This document shows, one piece after another, positions 56,334 through 64,000 of a DNA stretch of 64,000 nucleotides. The notes beneath the pieces are model-generated. The model saw only the letters and a list, made by a program, of their open reading frames with translations. It did not search any database and was not told the origin of the DNA. Location of the stretch: positions 124,001 through 188,000 of the forward strand of contig NZ_JPRF03000014.1 in NCBI RefSeq assembly GCF_001188955.3. The letters run 5' to 3'. The translations under genes and the position numbers were made by a program. The DNA is from Kitasatospora aureofaciens. Lineage in GTDB: Bacteria > Actinomycetota > Actinomycetes > Streptomycetales > Streptomycetaceae. Numbering within the stretch: the first letter of the stretch is position 1; the number at the start of each line of letters is the position of its first letter.

Positions 56334-57746
56334 GTGTCCACAGCCCACAGCCAACGGGCGTCCGGCGAGGCCCACCTCGGGCACGTCATCTTCATCTCGG
56401 CGGCCGCCGCGATGGGCGGCTTCCTGTTCGGTTACGACAGCGCCGTGATCAACGGCGCTGTGACCGGCATCCAGAAGCACTTCGCGGTGGGCAACGGCAC
56501 CACCGCCTTCGTGGTGGCCATCGCGCTGCTGGGCTCGGCAGTCGGCGCGGTGGTCGCCGGCCGGCTCGCCGACCACCTCGGACGGGTCCGCACGATGCTG
56601 CTGGCCGCCACGCTGTTCGCGGCCAGCGGCGTCGGCTCGATGTTCCCGCCGAACATCGAGGCGCTCGCCGCCTGGCGCGTGGTCGGCGGCATCGCGATCG
56701 GCATCGCCTCGGTGATCGCGCCCACCTACATCGCCGAGGTCGCCCCCACCGCCTATCGCGGCCGGCTCGCCTCCTTCCAGCAGATGGCGATCGTGCTCGG
56801 CATCACCGTCTCCCAGCTCGCCAACTGGGCGCTCAACCAGGCCGCCGGCGGCGAGTCCACCGGCCACCTCGGCGGCATCCAGGCCTGGCAGTGGATGCTC
56901 GGCGTCGAGACCATCCCGGCCCTGGTGTACGGCCTGATGGCGCTCGCCATCCCGGAGTCGCCGCGCTACCTGATCGCCGACCACCGCGAGGCGCAGGCCC
57001 GTAAGGTGCTGGTCGAGGTCGAGGGCGAGGACGTCGACCTGGACGCCCGGGTGGCGGAGATCCGCGCGGTGCTGGCGTCCACCCACAAGCCCCGGCCCAA
57101 GGACCTGCTCGGCGGTCGCTTCGGACTGCTGCCGATCGTCTGGGTCGGCATCGGCGCCTCGGTGTTCCAGCAGTTCGTCGGCATCAACGTGATCTTCTAC
57201 TACTCCTCCTTCCTGTGGCAGTCGGTCGGCATCAACGAGTCCAACTCGCTGCTGATCAGCCTCTCCACCTCGATCATCAACGTGATCGGCACGGTGATCG
57301 CGATGGTCCTGGTGGACCGGATCGGCCGCAAGCCGCTGGCCCTGGCGGGCTCCACCGGCATGGCGCTCGCGCTGGCCACCGCCGCCTGGGCGTTCTCCTA
57401 CCGCAGGGGCACCGGCGCCACCGCCACCCTCGACAACACCCACGCCACCGTCGCCCTGATCGCCGCGCACGTGTTCGTGCTCTGCTTCGCCTTCTCCTGG
57501 GGCGTGGTGGTCTGGGTCCTGCTCGGCGAGATGTTCCCCAACCGGATCCGCGCGCTGGCCCTGTCGGTCGCCGCCTCGGCCCAGTGGATCGCCAACTGGG
57601 CCATCACGGTCAGCTTCCCCGACCTCGCCGACTGGAACCTCTCCGCCACGTACGTCATCTACGCGGCCTTCGCGCTGCTCTCCATCCCGTTCGTGGCCTT
57701 CTGCATCAGGGAGACCAAGGGCCGCGCCCTGGAGGAGATGGGCTGA
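56334..57746 (+). CDS. glcP: Glucose permease GlcP-like sugar porter (MFS)
   Basis: This 470-residue MFS sugar porter has twelve membrane helices. Its motifs are very close to Streptomyces GlcP: HLGHVIFISAAAAMGGFLFG, GYDSAVINGAV, PTYIAEVAPTAYRGRLASFQ, VFQQFVGINVIFYYSSFLWQ, FSWGVVVWVLLGEMFPNRIR and the C-terminal RETKGRALEEMG. It is a glucose:H+ symporter, the main glucose uptake route in Streptomyces. I chose GTG 56334, which follows GGGGAG, over an upstream in-frame start at 56277. Confidence 0.92.
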   Translation: MSTAHSQRASGEAHLGHVIFISAAAAMGGFLFGYDSAVINGAVTGIQKHFAVGNGTTAFVVAIALLGSAVGAVVAGRLADHLGRVRTMLLAATLFAASGVGSMFPPNIEALAAWRVVGGIAIGIASVIAPTYIAEVAPTAYRGRLASFQQMAIVLGITVSQLANWALNQAAGGESTGHLGGIQAWQWMLGVETIPALVYGLMALAIPESPRYLIADHREAQARKVLVEVEGEDVDLDARVAEIRAVLASTHKPRPKDLLGGRFGLLPIVWVGIGASVFQQFVGINVIFYYSSFLWQSVGINESNSLLISLSTSIINVIGTVIAMVLVDRIGRKPLALAGSTGMALALATAAWAFSYRRGTGATATLDNTHATVALIAAHVFVLCFAFSWGVVVWVLLGEMFPNRIRALALSVAASAQWIANWAITVSFPDLADWNLSATYVIYAAFALLSIPFVAFCIRETKGRALEEMG

Positions 57747-57801
57747 GCGAGCGCCCCCGCACACCCACGCCGCACGCGGCCCGACCCACCGAGAGGAAGC
57801 C

Positions 57802-58503
57802 ATGCCTGACCAGGGCGGCTCCCGGCAGAACGTCAGCTTCCCGAGCAACGGCCGCACCGCGCACGGGTACCTGGCCCGCCCTCCGCAGGGGGTCGGGCCC
57901 GGCCTGGTGGTGGTGCAGGAGTGGTGGGGGCTCACCTCGCACATCGCCGACATGGCCGACCGCTTCGCCGCCGAGGGGTTCACCGTCCTCGCCCCCGACC
58001 TGTTCGGCGGCGCCACCACCCACGACAGCGCCGAGGCCGCCCGGCTCAAGCGCGAGCTCCCCGTGGAACAGGCCGTCGCGGACCTCGCCGGCGCGGTCGA
58101 CTTCCTGCTCGGGCTGGACGGCGTGGTCGGCGACGCGGTCGGCGCGGTCGGCTTCTGCATGGGCGGCGGCTTCGCCCTGCTACTGGCCGCCCGGGCCGGC
58201 GACCGGGTCGCCGCCGTTGTCCCGTTCTACGGCCTCCCGCCCGACCCGGACTTCGACTACCGCGGCCTGACCGCCCACGTCCTCGGCCACTTCGGCGAAC
58301 TCGACCGCGCGAACCCGATGGACGCCGTGGACGAGGCCGCGATCCGGATCGGCGAGGCCACCGACGTCCGCCCCGAGATCCACTTCTACCCGGCCGGGCA
58401 CGCCTTCATGAACGACGAGAACCCGCTGGGCACCTACGACCCGCTCCAGGCCCGGATCGCCTGGCGGCGCACCCTCACCTTTCTCCGGGGGCACCTGGGC
58501 TGA
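57802..58503 (+). CDS. Dienelactone hydrolase family protein
   Basis: This 233-residue alpha/beta hydrolase uses a cysteine nucleophile: the elbow is GFCMGGGFALLL (Cys about 118). VVVQEWWGL near the start and the C-terminal YPAGHAFMND supply the Glu and His landmarks of carboxymethylenebutenolidase-type enzymes. It starts 55 bp after glcP on the same strand with a GAGAGGAAG ribosome site, so read-through is possible. No other aromatic-degradation gene is nearby, so the physiological lactone or ester is unknown. Confidence 0.88.
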   Translation: MPDQGGSRQNVSFPSNGRTAHGYLARPPQGVGPGLVVVQEWWGLTSHIADMADRFAAEGFTVLAPDLFGGATTHDSAEAARLKRELPVEQAVADLAGAVDFLLGLDGVVGDAVGAVGFCMGGGFALLLAARAGDRVAAVVPFYGLPPDPDFDYRGLTAHVLGHFGELDRANPMDAVDEAAIRIGEATDVRPEIHFYPAGHAFMNDENPLGTYDPLQARIAWRRTLTFLRGHLG

Positions 58504-58513
58504 CGCCCCGCCC

Positions 58514-58527
58514 GGCCGGAACCGGCC
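58514..58527. terminator. Short palindrome after the dienelactone hydrolase gene
   Basis: GGCCGG-AA-CCGGCC lies 10 bp past the stop, with CCCGAAAACCGG after it. It could be a weak terminator or a regulator site for the next MFS gene, which starts at 58573. Confidence 0.35.
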
Positions 58528-58572
58528 CGAAAACCGGATGACACCTGTACGAACTCCGGCGATAGTCGCTGG

Positions 58573-59847
58573 GTGCCGACCCCACACCCCCGCCGCCTCG
58601 CCTGGGCGAGCCGCAACTTCCGCATCCAGACCGCCGCCACGGTGGTCAGCGGCCTCGGCAACGCCGGCGCCCCCATCGCCACCGCCTTCGCCGTCCTCGG
58701 GAACGGCGGCACCACCGCCGAGGTCGGCTACGTCACCGCCGCCCGACTGCTGCCCACCGTACTGCTCCTGGTGGTCGGCGGCACCCTCGCCGACCGGCTG
58801 CCGCGCCACCGCATCATGGTCGCCGCCAACCTGTTCAGCGCCGCCGCCCAGGCCGTCCTGGCCGTCCTGGTCCTGGCCGGGGACGTCCGGCTGTGGCAGC
58901 TGCTGGTGCTCTCCGCCGCCGGCGGCGCCGGCTACGCCCTCTACTCCCCGGCCGCCGGCGGCATGATCATGCAGGCCGTCCCCCAGGAGCACGCCAACCG
59001 GGCCTTCTCCGTGTTCCGGATGGGCCAGAACGGCTCCCAGATCGGCGGCGCCGCCCTCGGAGGCGGGCTCACCGCCGTGTGCGGCCCCGGCTGGGTGCTC
59101 GCACTGGACGCCTTCTGCTTCCTGGTCGCCGCCGTCCTGCGCTTCTTCCTGGCGCCCGAGGCCGCCCCCGCCCCCTCCGGCGGCAGCATGCTGCGCGACC
59201 TGCGCGAGGGATGGCGGGAGTTCTCCTCCCGCCGCTGGCTCTGGGTGGTCGTGGCGCAGTTCGCCGTCCTGGTCGCCTGCATCAACGCGGTCGAGTCGGT
59301 GTACGGCCCGGCCGTGGCCGACCAGCGGCTCGGCGGCGCGGGCGCCTGGGGCCTGGCGATGTCCGCCTACGGGGTCGGGCTGGTGGTCACCGGTCTGCTG
59401 ATGGCGCGCTGGCGCCCCCGCCGGATCCTGCTGGTCGGCAACTGGGGCGTGTTCCTGTTCGGCGTCCCCGCCCTCGCCCTGGCCCTGGAGGCCCCGCTGC
59501 CGTTGCTGATCGCCGCGATGTTCCTCTCCGGCGTCGGCGTCACCGTCTTCGCCGTCAACTGGATGGTCGCGCTCCAGCAGGAGGTCCCGGAGGAGATGTT
59601 CTCCCGGGTCACCGCGTACGACGAGCTCGGCTCCTACTCACTGGCACCGGTCGGCACCGCGCTGGCCGGCCCCGCGGCGGTCGCGCTCGGCCTGTCCGGC
59701 GCGCTCTGGGCCTGCGCCGCGCTGTGCCTGGTGCTCAGTGCCGTCGTCCTGATCGACCCGCAGGTCCGCCGGCTCACCCGCCGCGACCCGCGGCGAAGCA
59801 GCCCGGACGCACCGGTGTCCGCCGTCGAGCCCGCGCCCGCGCCGTGA
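58573..59847 (+). CDS. MFS transporter
   Basis: This 424-residue protein has twelve hydrophobic segments. The first starts RIQTAATVVSGLGNAGAPIA, the loop GGTLADRLPRHRIMVAANL matches MFS motif A, and the second half has LMARWRPRRILLVGNWGVF. It belongs to the MFS_3/TMEM-type exporters found widely in actinomycetes, similar in size and layout to the MFS at 19098..20444. It starts with GTG. The hydrophilic C-terminus is Arg/Pro/Ala-rich. Substrate unknown. Confidence 0.86.
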   Translation: MPTPHPRRLAWASRNFRIQTAATVVSGLGNAGAPIATAFAVLGNGGTTAEVGYVTAARLLPTVLLLVVGGTLADRLPRHRIMVAANLFSAAAQAVLAVLVLAGDVRLWQLLVLSAAGGAGYALYSPAAGGMIMQAVPQEHANRAFSVFRMGQNGSQIGGAALGGGLTAVCGPGWVLALDAFCFLVAAVLRFFLAPEAAPAPSGGSMLRDLREGWREFSSRRWLWVVVAQFAVLVACINAVESVYGPAVADQRLGGAGAWGLAMSAYGVGLVVTGLLMARWRPRRILLVGNWGVFLFGVPALALALEAPLPLLIAAMFLSGVGVTVFAVNWMVALQQEVPEEMFSRVTAYDELGSYSLAPVGTALAGPAAVALGLSGALWACAALCLVLSAVVLIDPQVRRLTRRDPRRSSPDAPVSAVEPAPAP

Positions 59848-59946
59848 GCGCCCTGTGCGCCCCGCGTGCGCCCGCCGGCGAGCAACCACCGGTGCGCGTG
59901 GTTCGTCCGACCAGACAGGAAACACCGTCCACCTGGGGGCCCACCG

Positions 59947-60483
59947 GTGCCTAAGCCACTGCTGTTCCTGGATGTCGACGGGGTGCTGAACCCGGTCTGT
60001 CCGCATCCGGACGCCGGGTTCGACTCCCACACCCTGCTCGGCTACGCCGTCCTGCTCGCCGCCAAGCACGGCGTCTGGCTGCGCGAACTCGCCGGAGCGT
60101 ACGAGCTGGTCTGGGCCACCACCTGGGAGGAGCACGCCAACACCCACATCGCCCCGGCGATCGGCCTGGACCCGCTCCCCTTCGTCCGCTTCACCGGGTA
60201 CGTCCCCCAGCCCGGCGACCCGCGCGTCCCCCTGATGGAACTGTTCTCCGCCGCCAAGTGGGCCCCGCTGCTGCGCTACGCCGGGGGCCGCCCGTTCGCC
60301 TGGGTCGACGACGTCATCCCCTCCCGGCTGGTCCGCCGCTCCCTGTGGCGCCGCGACCGGCTGCTGCTGCCGATCGACCCGGGCCAGGGCCTGGAGCGCC
60401 GGCACGTCGAGCGCCTGCTGGCCCGCCCGCCGCGCAGCCACTCGCTGCCGGGACCGCAGGTCAGGGGGTCGGCAGCCAGCTGA
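59947..60483 (+). CDS. HAD-like domain protein
   Basis: This 178-residue protein starts PKPLLFLDVDGVLNP, a HAD motif I (DxD nucleophile), and has VWATTWEEHAN (motif II Thr) and FAWVDDVIPSRLV (motif IV acidic pair). It resembles the HAD domain of Swiss-Army-knife RNA repair proteins and stand-alone actinomycete homologues. A phosphatase function is likely and the substrate is unknown. The start is GTG 59947. Its last 23 bases overlap the 3' end of the convergent CPBP gene. Confidence 0.84.
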   Translation: MPKPLLFLDVDGVLNPVCPHPDAGFDSHTLLGYAVLLAAKHGVWLRELAGAYELVWATTWEEHANTHIAPAIGLDPLPFVRFTGYVPQPGDPRVPLMELFSAAKWAPLLRYAGGRPFAWVDDVIPSRLVRRSLWRRDRLLLPIDPGQGLERRHVERLLARPPRSHSLPGPQVRGSAAS

Positions 60484-61249
60484 CGTGCCCGGCGAGCAGC
60501 GCGTACCCGACGAAGGCCACCGTGTCGATCAGCGCGTGCGCCGCCACCAGCGGCATCACCCGCCCCCAGCGCCGGTACAGCAGGCAGAACACCGCCCCCA
60601 TCACCATGTTGCCGACCAGCCCGCCGACCCCCTGGTACAGGTGGTACGAGCCGCGCAGCACCGAGCTGGCCGCCACCGCGGCCGGCCAGGACCACCCCTG
60701 CTGCGCCAGCCGGCGCAGCAGGTAGCCGAGGACGACGACCTCCTCCAGGACCGCGTTCTGCCAGGCCGACAACACCAGCACCGGCACCCGCCACCACACG
60801 TCCGGCAGCCCCGAGGGCGCCACCGTCAGGTTGTACCCGGCCGCCTGCGAGGCCAGGTACAGGGCCAGCCCGGAGCCGCCGATCGCCGCCGCGACGCCCG
60901 CGCCCCGGCCGAGGTCGCGCAGCTTGTCCCGCAGGTCGAAGCCCAGCACCCGCAGCGAGGCGCCCTCGCGCACCAGCAGGTAGCCGACCAGCACCACCGG
61001 CATCAGCCCGCGCCCGATGTAGTACAGCTGCCACACCAGGTCCAGCCAGGGCCGCCCGGGCGCGCGCGAGCCGTTCAGCGTGGCGACCTGCTGGCCGAGC
61101 CGGAGCGGTTCGGTGAGCGAGCCCGCGAAGCTGATCAGGGCGCTGATCCCGCTGGCTCCGAGGGACAGGCCGAGGACGATCAGCAGTTCCACGCCGAGCA
61201 GCCGCCGGGTGCGCTCCGCGGTCTCCGGCACGGTCGGGCTGGTTGTCAC
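60461..61249 (-). CDS. CPBP family intramembrane metalloprotease (CAAX protease/Abi type)
   Basis: This 262-residue membrane protein has about seven or eight helices. The CPBP motifs are present: AVLEEVVVLGYLLRRL (Glu-Glu catalytic/metal pair), SVLRGSYHLYQGVGGLVGN (Arg and His) and VAAHALIDTVAFVGY (second His). Members are intramembrane proteases used in bacteriocin immunity, prenyl-protein processing or signalling. No bacteriocin gene is adjacent. It overlaps the convergent HAD gene at the 3' end. Confidence 0.88.
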   Translation of the reverse strand: MTTSPTVPETAERTRRLLGVELLIVLGLSLGASGISALISFAGSLTEPLRLGQQVATLNGSRAPGRPWLDLVWQLYYIGRGLMPVVLVGYLLVREGASLRVLGFDLRDKLRDLGRGAGVAAAIGGSGLALYLASQAAGYNLTVAPSGLPDVWWRVPVLVLSAWQNAVLEEVVVLGYLLRRLAQQGWSWPAAVAASSVLRGSYHLYQGVGGLVGNMVMGAVFCLLYRRWGRVMPLVAAHALIDTVAFVGYALLAGHVSWLPTP

Positions 61250-61329
61250 GGGCGCTCCATCGAACGGACGATCGCTCCGGCGGTCGGCCGAAGACCGGAG
61301 CGATCATCCTGACACAGGGCGCGGACCCG

Positions 61330-62835
61330 TCAGCCGACCGGCCAGGTGTGCACCGGCTCGCCTCCGCGCATGTGCTCGGCGTAACGCCTGGTCATGGCGG
61401 CGAGCGCGGCCGGGCGGTCCATCCCGTACTGCTCGCGCAGCCGGTGGAAGGTGGCGCTCTGCCAGGCTGCGCCGTTGGTGCGGCGCAGGCAGCGCTGCTC
61501 GATGATCCCCAGGTAGCGGTCGCGGTCGGCGGGCTCCACGCCCCACTCGTCCAGCCCCTGGTGGGCCATCGGCAGCAGTTCGTTGAGGACCAGGTCGACC
61601 GCCGAGACCGTCTGCAGCCCGCCGCCCCGGCCCGCCCGGCCGGGGCGCGGCCACTGGAACACCGCGTCGATGCCGTAGCGGGCGCCCTGGCGGAAGTTCT
61701 CGTCCGCCCGCTCGAACGGCAGCCGGGTCCAGACCGGCCGGGGCTGTTCGGCGAGCACCCGCACCAGCCCGTAGTAGAAGGCGGCGTTGGCCAGGGTGTC
61801 GGCCACCGTCGGCCCGGCCGGCAGCGCCCGGTTCTCCACCCGCAGGTGGGCGACCCCGCCGGCGACGTCGTACACCGGCCGGTTCCAGCGGTAGATGGTG
61901 CCGTTGTGCAGCCGCATCTCGGCGAGCCTGGGCGCGCCGCCGGAGGTCAGCACCTTCAACGGGTCCTCGTCGTCGCAGATCGGCAGCAGCGCCGGGAAGT
62001 AGCGCAGGTTCTCCTCGAACAGGTCGTAGGCCGAGTCCACCCAGCGCTCCCCGAACCAGGTGATCGGGCGCACGCCCTGGGCCTTGAGCTCCGCCGAACG
62101 GGTGTCGCAGGCCTGCTGGAAGAGCACCGGGCGGGTCTCCCGCCACAGTTCCCGCCCGAACAGGAACGGGGAGTTGGCGCCCAGCGCGAGCTGCGGTCCG
62201 CAGATCGCCTGGGCGGCGTTCCAGACCGAGGAGAACCGCTCCGGGGTCACCTGGAGGTGCAGCTGCAAGGAGGTCGCGGCGGCCTCGGCCACCATGGTGA
62301 TGGACTCCAGCTGGAGGTGTTCGACGCCCTCGATGTCCAGCGCGATGTCCTCCCCCCTGGCGGCCAGGATCTGGTCGCTGAGCAGGCTGTACCGCTGGTT
62401 GTGGCTCATCGCGTCGAGCCCGGTGTGGTCGCTCTCCAGGGTCGGCAGGATGCCCACCATGACGATCCGGGCGCCGGCCTCGGCCGCCTGCCGGTCGGCG
62501 TAGCGCAGCCCGGTGTCGATCTCCTCACGCAGTTCCTCGAAGACGTGCCCGCACAGCCGGTGCGGCACGATGTTGACCTCGATGTTGAACTGGCCCAGTT
62601 CGGTCTGGAAGTCGCTGGAGCCGATCGCGCTCAGCACCTGGGCGTTGCGCAGCACCGGCAGGCCCTGCTCGTCGGCCAGGTTGAGCTCGATCTCCAGGCC
62701 CATCACCGCCCGCGGCCGGTCGAAGCGGTCCTCGCGCAGCATCCGCCCGAGCGCGTCCAGACAGGCCTGGAGCTTGAGCCGGTACTGCTGCCGGTCCGCC
62801 AGATCCGCCCGAGTCGCCACGACCTTCTCGCCCAC
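61330..62835 (-). CDS. Glutamate-cysteine ligase-like (GCS2 family) protein
   Basis: This 501-residue soluble protein has the GCS2-type carboxylate-amine ligase pattern: VMGLEIELNLADEQGLP, LSAIGSSDFQTELGQFNIEV, LGANSPFLFGRELWRETRPV, RLHNGTIYRWNRPVYD and LRVENRALPAGPT. ATP-dependent amide bond formation with glutamate is expected, but the true substrate may differ from cysteine, since actinomycetes make mycothiol. I chose GTG 62835 because a strong GGAGGAGG lies just before it; in-frame starts up to 62928 lack one. It is divergent from the last gene of the window. Confidence 0.85.
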   Translation of the reverse strand: MGEKVVATRADLADRQQYRLKLQACLDALGRMLREDRFDRPRAVMGLEIELNLADEQGLPVLRNAQVLSAIGSSDFQTELGQFNIEVNIVPHRLCGHVFEELREEIDTGLRYADRQAAEAGARIVMVGILPTLESDHTGLDAMSHNQRYSLLSDQILAARGEDIALDIEGVEHLQLESITMVAEAAATSLQLHLQVTPERFSSVWNAAQAICGPQLALGANSPFLFGRELWRETRPVLFQQACDTRSAELKAQGVRPITWFGERWVDSAYDLFEENLRYFPALLPICDDEDPLKVLTSGGAPRLAEMRLHNGTIYRWNRPVYDVAGGVAHLRVENRALPAGPTVADTLANAAFYYGLVRVLAEQPRPVWTRLPFERADENFRQGARYGIDAVFQWPRPGRAGRGGGLQTVSAVDLVLNELLPMAHQGLDEWGVEPADRDRYLGIIEQRCLRRTNGAAWQSATFHRLREQYGMDRPAALAAMTRRYAEHMRGGEPVHTWPVG

Positions 62836-63213
62836 GGTCCCCTCCTCCTGAGACACCCGGCCGGTCGACCGTGCCAGCATCATGCCCACCTCGAAGATCG
62901 ATACCCGAATGCTTGTACTGGCTTGCAATGCAAGGCATCTGACGGAAATTCAGACCATCTGCAGACTTGCCCGGCACCACGGCCTGTGATAAACAGATCA
63001 CCCTGCGCATTTGTTCGATGAGTTCGCTGAGTTCGCACTGCGCGCCGACCGGTCCGTTCCCCATTCCTCGGCCCTCGCCGAGGACGGGCGACCGCGCCGG
63101 CGCCGCGATCCTGCACAACCGGACAAGGCCGGCCCCCGTCAGCGAAGACGCACCGCGCCGTGCCGGTATGCCGCACTCGCACGCCGATCTCGCTTGGAGA
63201 GGCGGACCCCGCC
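62836..63213. promoter_or_regulatory. Divergent promoter region with an operator-like palindrome
   Basis: The 378-bp spacer is AT-richer than its surroundings in 62895-63020. It holds the perfect palindrome CTTGCA-A-TGCAAG (62922-62934) inside a looser ATGCTTG/CAAGGCAT pair, and TGATAAAC near 62988 as a possible -10 region. Short open frames here look like chance. A TTCGATGAG/TTCGCTGAG direct repeat is at 63013-63030. Confidence 0.4.
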
Positions 63214-63792
63214 ATGACCCTGCAGACCCCCCAGCCCCCACCGAGTGCCCTGCGCGCGGTCCTGGGCGCGCTCGACTCGGAGACCGCGCTGCGCCAGCCC
63301 GCCGCCGCAGCGCTCCGTCATCCGACCGGTCCGCTGCTTCCCGCGCACCCGCTCGCGGTGCACGTCCTGGACGGCCCCCATCCCGAACTGCCCGCCGCCC
63401 GTCGGACCGGCTGGCGCTTCCTGATCAAGCACGGCCCCGACGTGGCCGCCGCCGCCGAGGTGGTGCAGAGCGCGGAGGGCCACACCTTCTCCCACTTCAC
63501 CGCCGGCCCGTACCTCTCCTCCACCGTCCGGGCGCTGCGCGAGGCCTGGCAGCTCGCCCAGGGCTCCCGCTCCCGCTGCCAGCCCCGGCTGCTCACCTTC
63601 CCCGGCCAGTACGCCACCGCGCTCTGGCTGCACAGCCCCGACGCCGGCCCGGGCGCCGACCTGCTCATCCCGCTGGCCCCGGCCCCGCTCGGGGTCACCG
63701 CGCACCGCGCCTACCCCGCCGCCGAGCTGCTCCCGCTGCTCACCCGCGCCCCGCTCGCCGGGCCGCCGCCGCTGCTGCTCGGCTCCTCCTGA
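63214..63792 (+). CDS. Hypothetical protein
   Basis: This 192-residue soluble protein (MTLQTPQPPPSALRAVLGAL, GWRFLIKHGPDVAAAAEVVQ, AEGHTFSHFTAGPYLSSTVR, FPGQYATALWLHS) has no signal peptide or membrane helix. The sequence reads like a single alpha/beta domain. I do not recognise the family. I chose ATG 63214 after GGAGAGG; an upstream in-frame ATG at 63160 has no such site. A clear terminator follows it. Confidence 0.68.
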   Translation: MTLQTPQPPPSALRAVLGALDSETALRQPAAAALRHPTGPLLPAHPLAVHVLDGPHPELPAARRTGWRFLIKHGPDVAAAAEVVQSAEGHTFSHFTAGPYLSSTVRALREAWQLAQGSRSRCQPRLLTFPGQYATALWLHSPDAGPGADLLIPLAPAPLGVTAHRAYPAAELLPLLTRAPLAGPPPLLLGSS

Positions 63793-63819
63793 CCCGGCCG
63801 GGAGCCGAAGCACCGCACC

Positions 63820-63846
63820 GGCCGCCGGGCACCTCGCCCGGCGGCC
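63820..63846 (+). terminator. Perfect 11-bp hairpin terminator
   Basis: GGCCGCCGGGC (63820-63830) pairs with GCCCGGCGGCC (63836-63846) around ACCTC, 28 bp after the last stop. The remaining bases to 64000 hold no gene that I can support. Confidence 0.85.
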
Positions 63847-64000
63847 CTCCGCCGTGCGCTCCGACGCCCCCGGACGGCCTCACCCGAACGGCTACCACCC
63901 GCTCGGGCCACCCGCCATGGCCCCACCGGGCCATGCCCTGGCTGACCCGGCGGTGCGCTTTTCCCCCCGGGCCCCACCTGAACGGGTGATCTCTGTCCGG

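Noticed and set aside
1-64000. A biosynthetic gene cluster, prophage, insertion sequence or integrative element
   Set aside because: I saw no polyketide or peptide synthetase modules, terpene cyclases, transposases, integrases, phage structural genes or tRNA-flanked attachment sites; transporters and regulators are scattered and not linked to biosynthetic enzymes.

Overview
The window is about 72-74% GC actinomycete chromosome with dense genes, frequent GTG starts, many secreted or regulator genes and no tRNA, rRNA, phage or CRISPR. The organism is most likely Kitasatospora (formerly Streptomyces) aureofaciens or a very close relative. The secreted ribonuclease at 9191..9583 has a 96-residue mature form that matches, as far as I can recall, the classical RNase Sa of that species, including Cys7/Cys96, Glu54, Arg69 and His85. 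All product calls are from reading the translations and are not database results.

Layout. 0-9.1 kb: amidohydrolase, two universal-stress-protein paralogues, an AlkB-type repair dioxygenase with a LexA-like box, a VOC protein, a deletion scar joining sugar-ABC-permease fragments to an IclR fragment, hydrolase, TetR and MOSC genes. 9.1-19 kb: RNase Sa, fused carboxyltransferase, secreted lytic transglycosylase-like protein, HD protein, AEC transporter, MarR plus hydrolase pair, DUF1876, DMT transporter, and two broken genes (a six-G frameshift at 16341; a decayed DUF6629 gene at 18363). 19-29 kb: ArsR/MFS operon, degenerate kinase-like ATPase, PolX, the pseudouridine catabolic pair psuG-psuK with a divergent LysR gene, and a secreted PNGase A-like protein. 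29.0-29.4 kb is a non-coding interval with nested and crossing helices and a strong hairpin, a candidate structured RNA. 29.4-36 kb: two-component system, secreted protein, FhuF-like protein, YhgE-type membrane protein, GH13 enzyme.

36.4-42.4 kb is the most coherent system. A leftward, translationally coupled operon (PLP deaminase/dehydratase, N-acyl-D-amino-acid deacylase, KDPG aldolase) diverges from a rightward operon (KDG kinase, IclR regulator, RidA) across a near-perfect GTTGCA/TGCAAC operator. The enzyme order fits N-acetyl-glucosaminate to glucosaminate to KDG to KDPG to pyruvate plus glyceraldehyde-3-phosphate, that is, catabolism of oxidised aminosugars such as those from oxidative chitin cleavage.

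42.5-64 kb: iron-box-controlled DUF2470 gene, an M23 peptidase behind a c-di-AMP (ydaO-type) riboswitch, MFS exporter, purB, a HelD/HelR-type RNA polymerase motor, MarR, a HipA-like kinase plus DUF3037 pair, NDH-2, a MocR regulator divergent from two flavin-binding genes, glucose permease glcP, dienelactone hydrolase, MFS, HAD and CPBP proteins, a glutamate-cysteine-ligase-like protein and a hypothetical gene at the right end.
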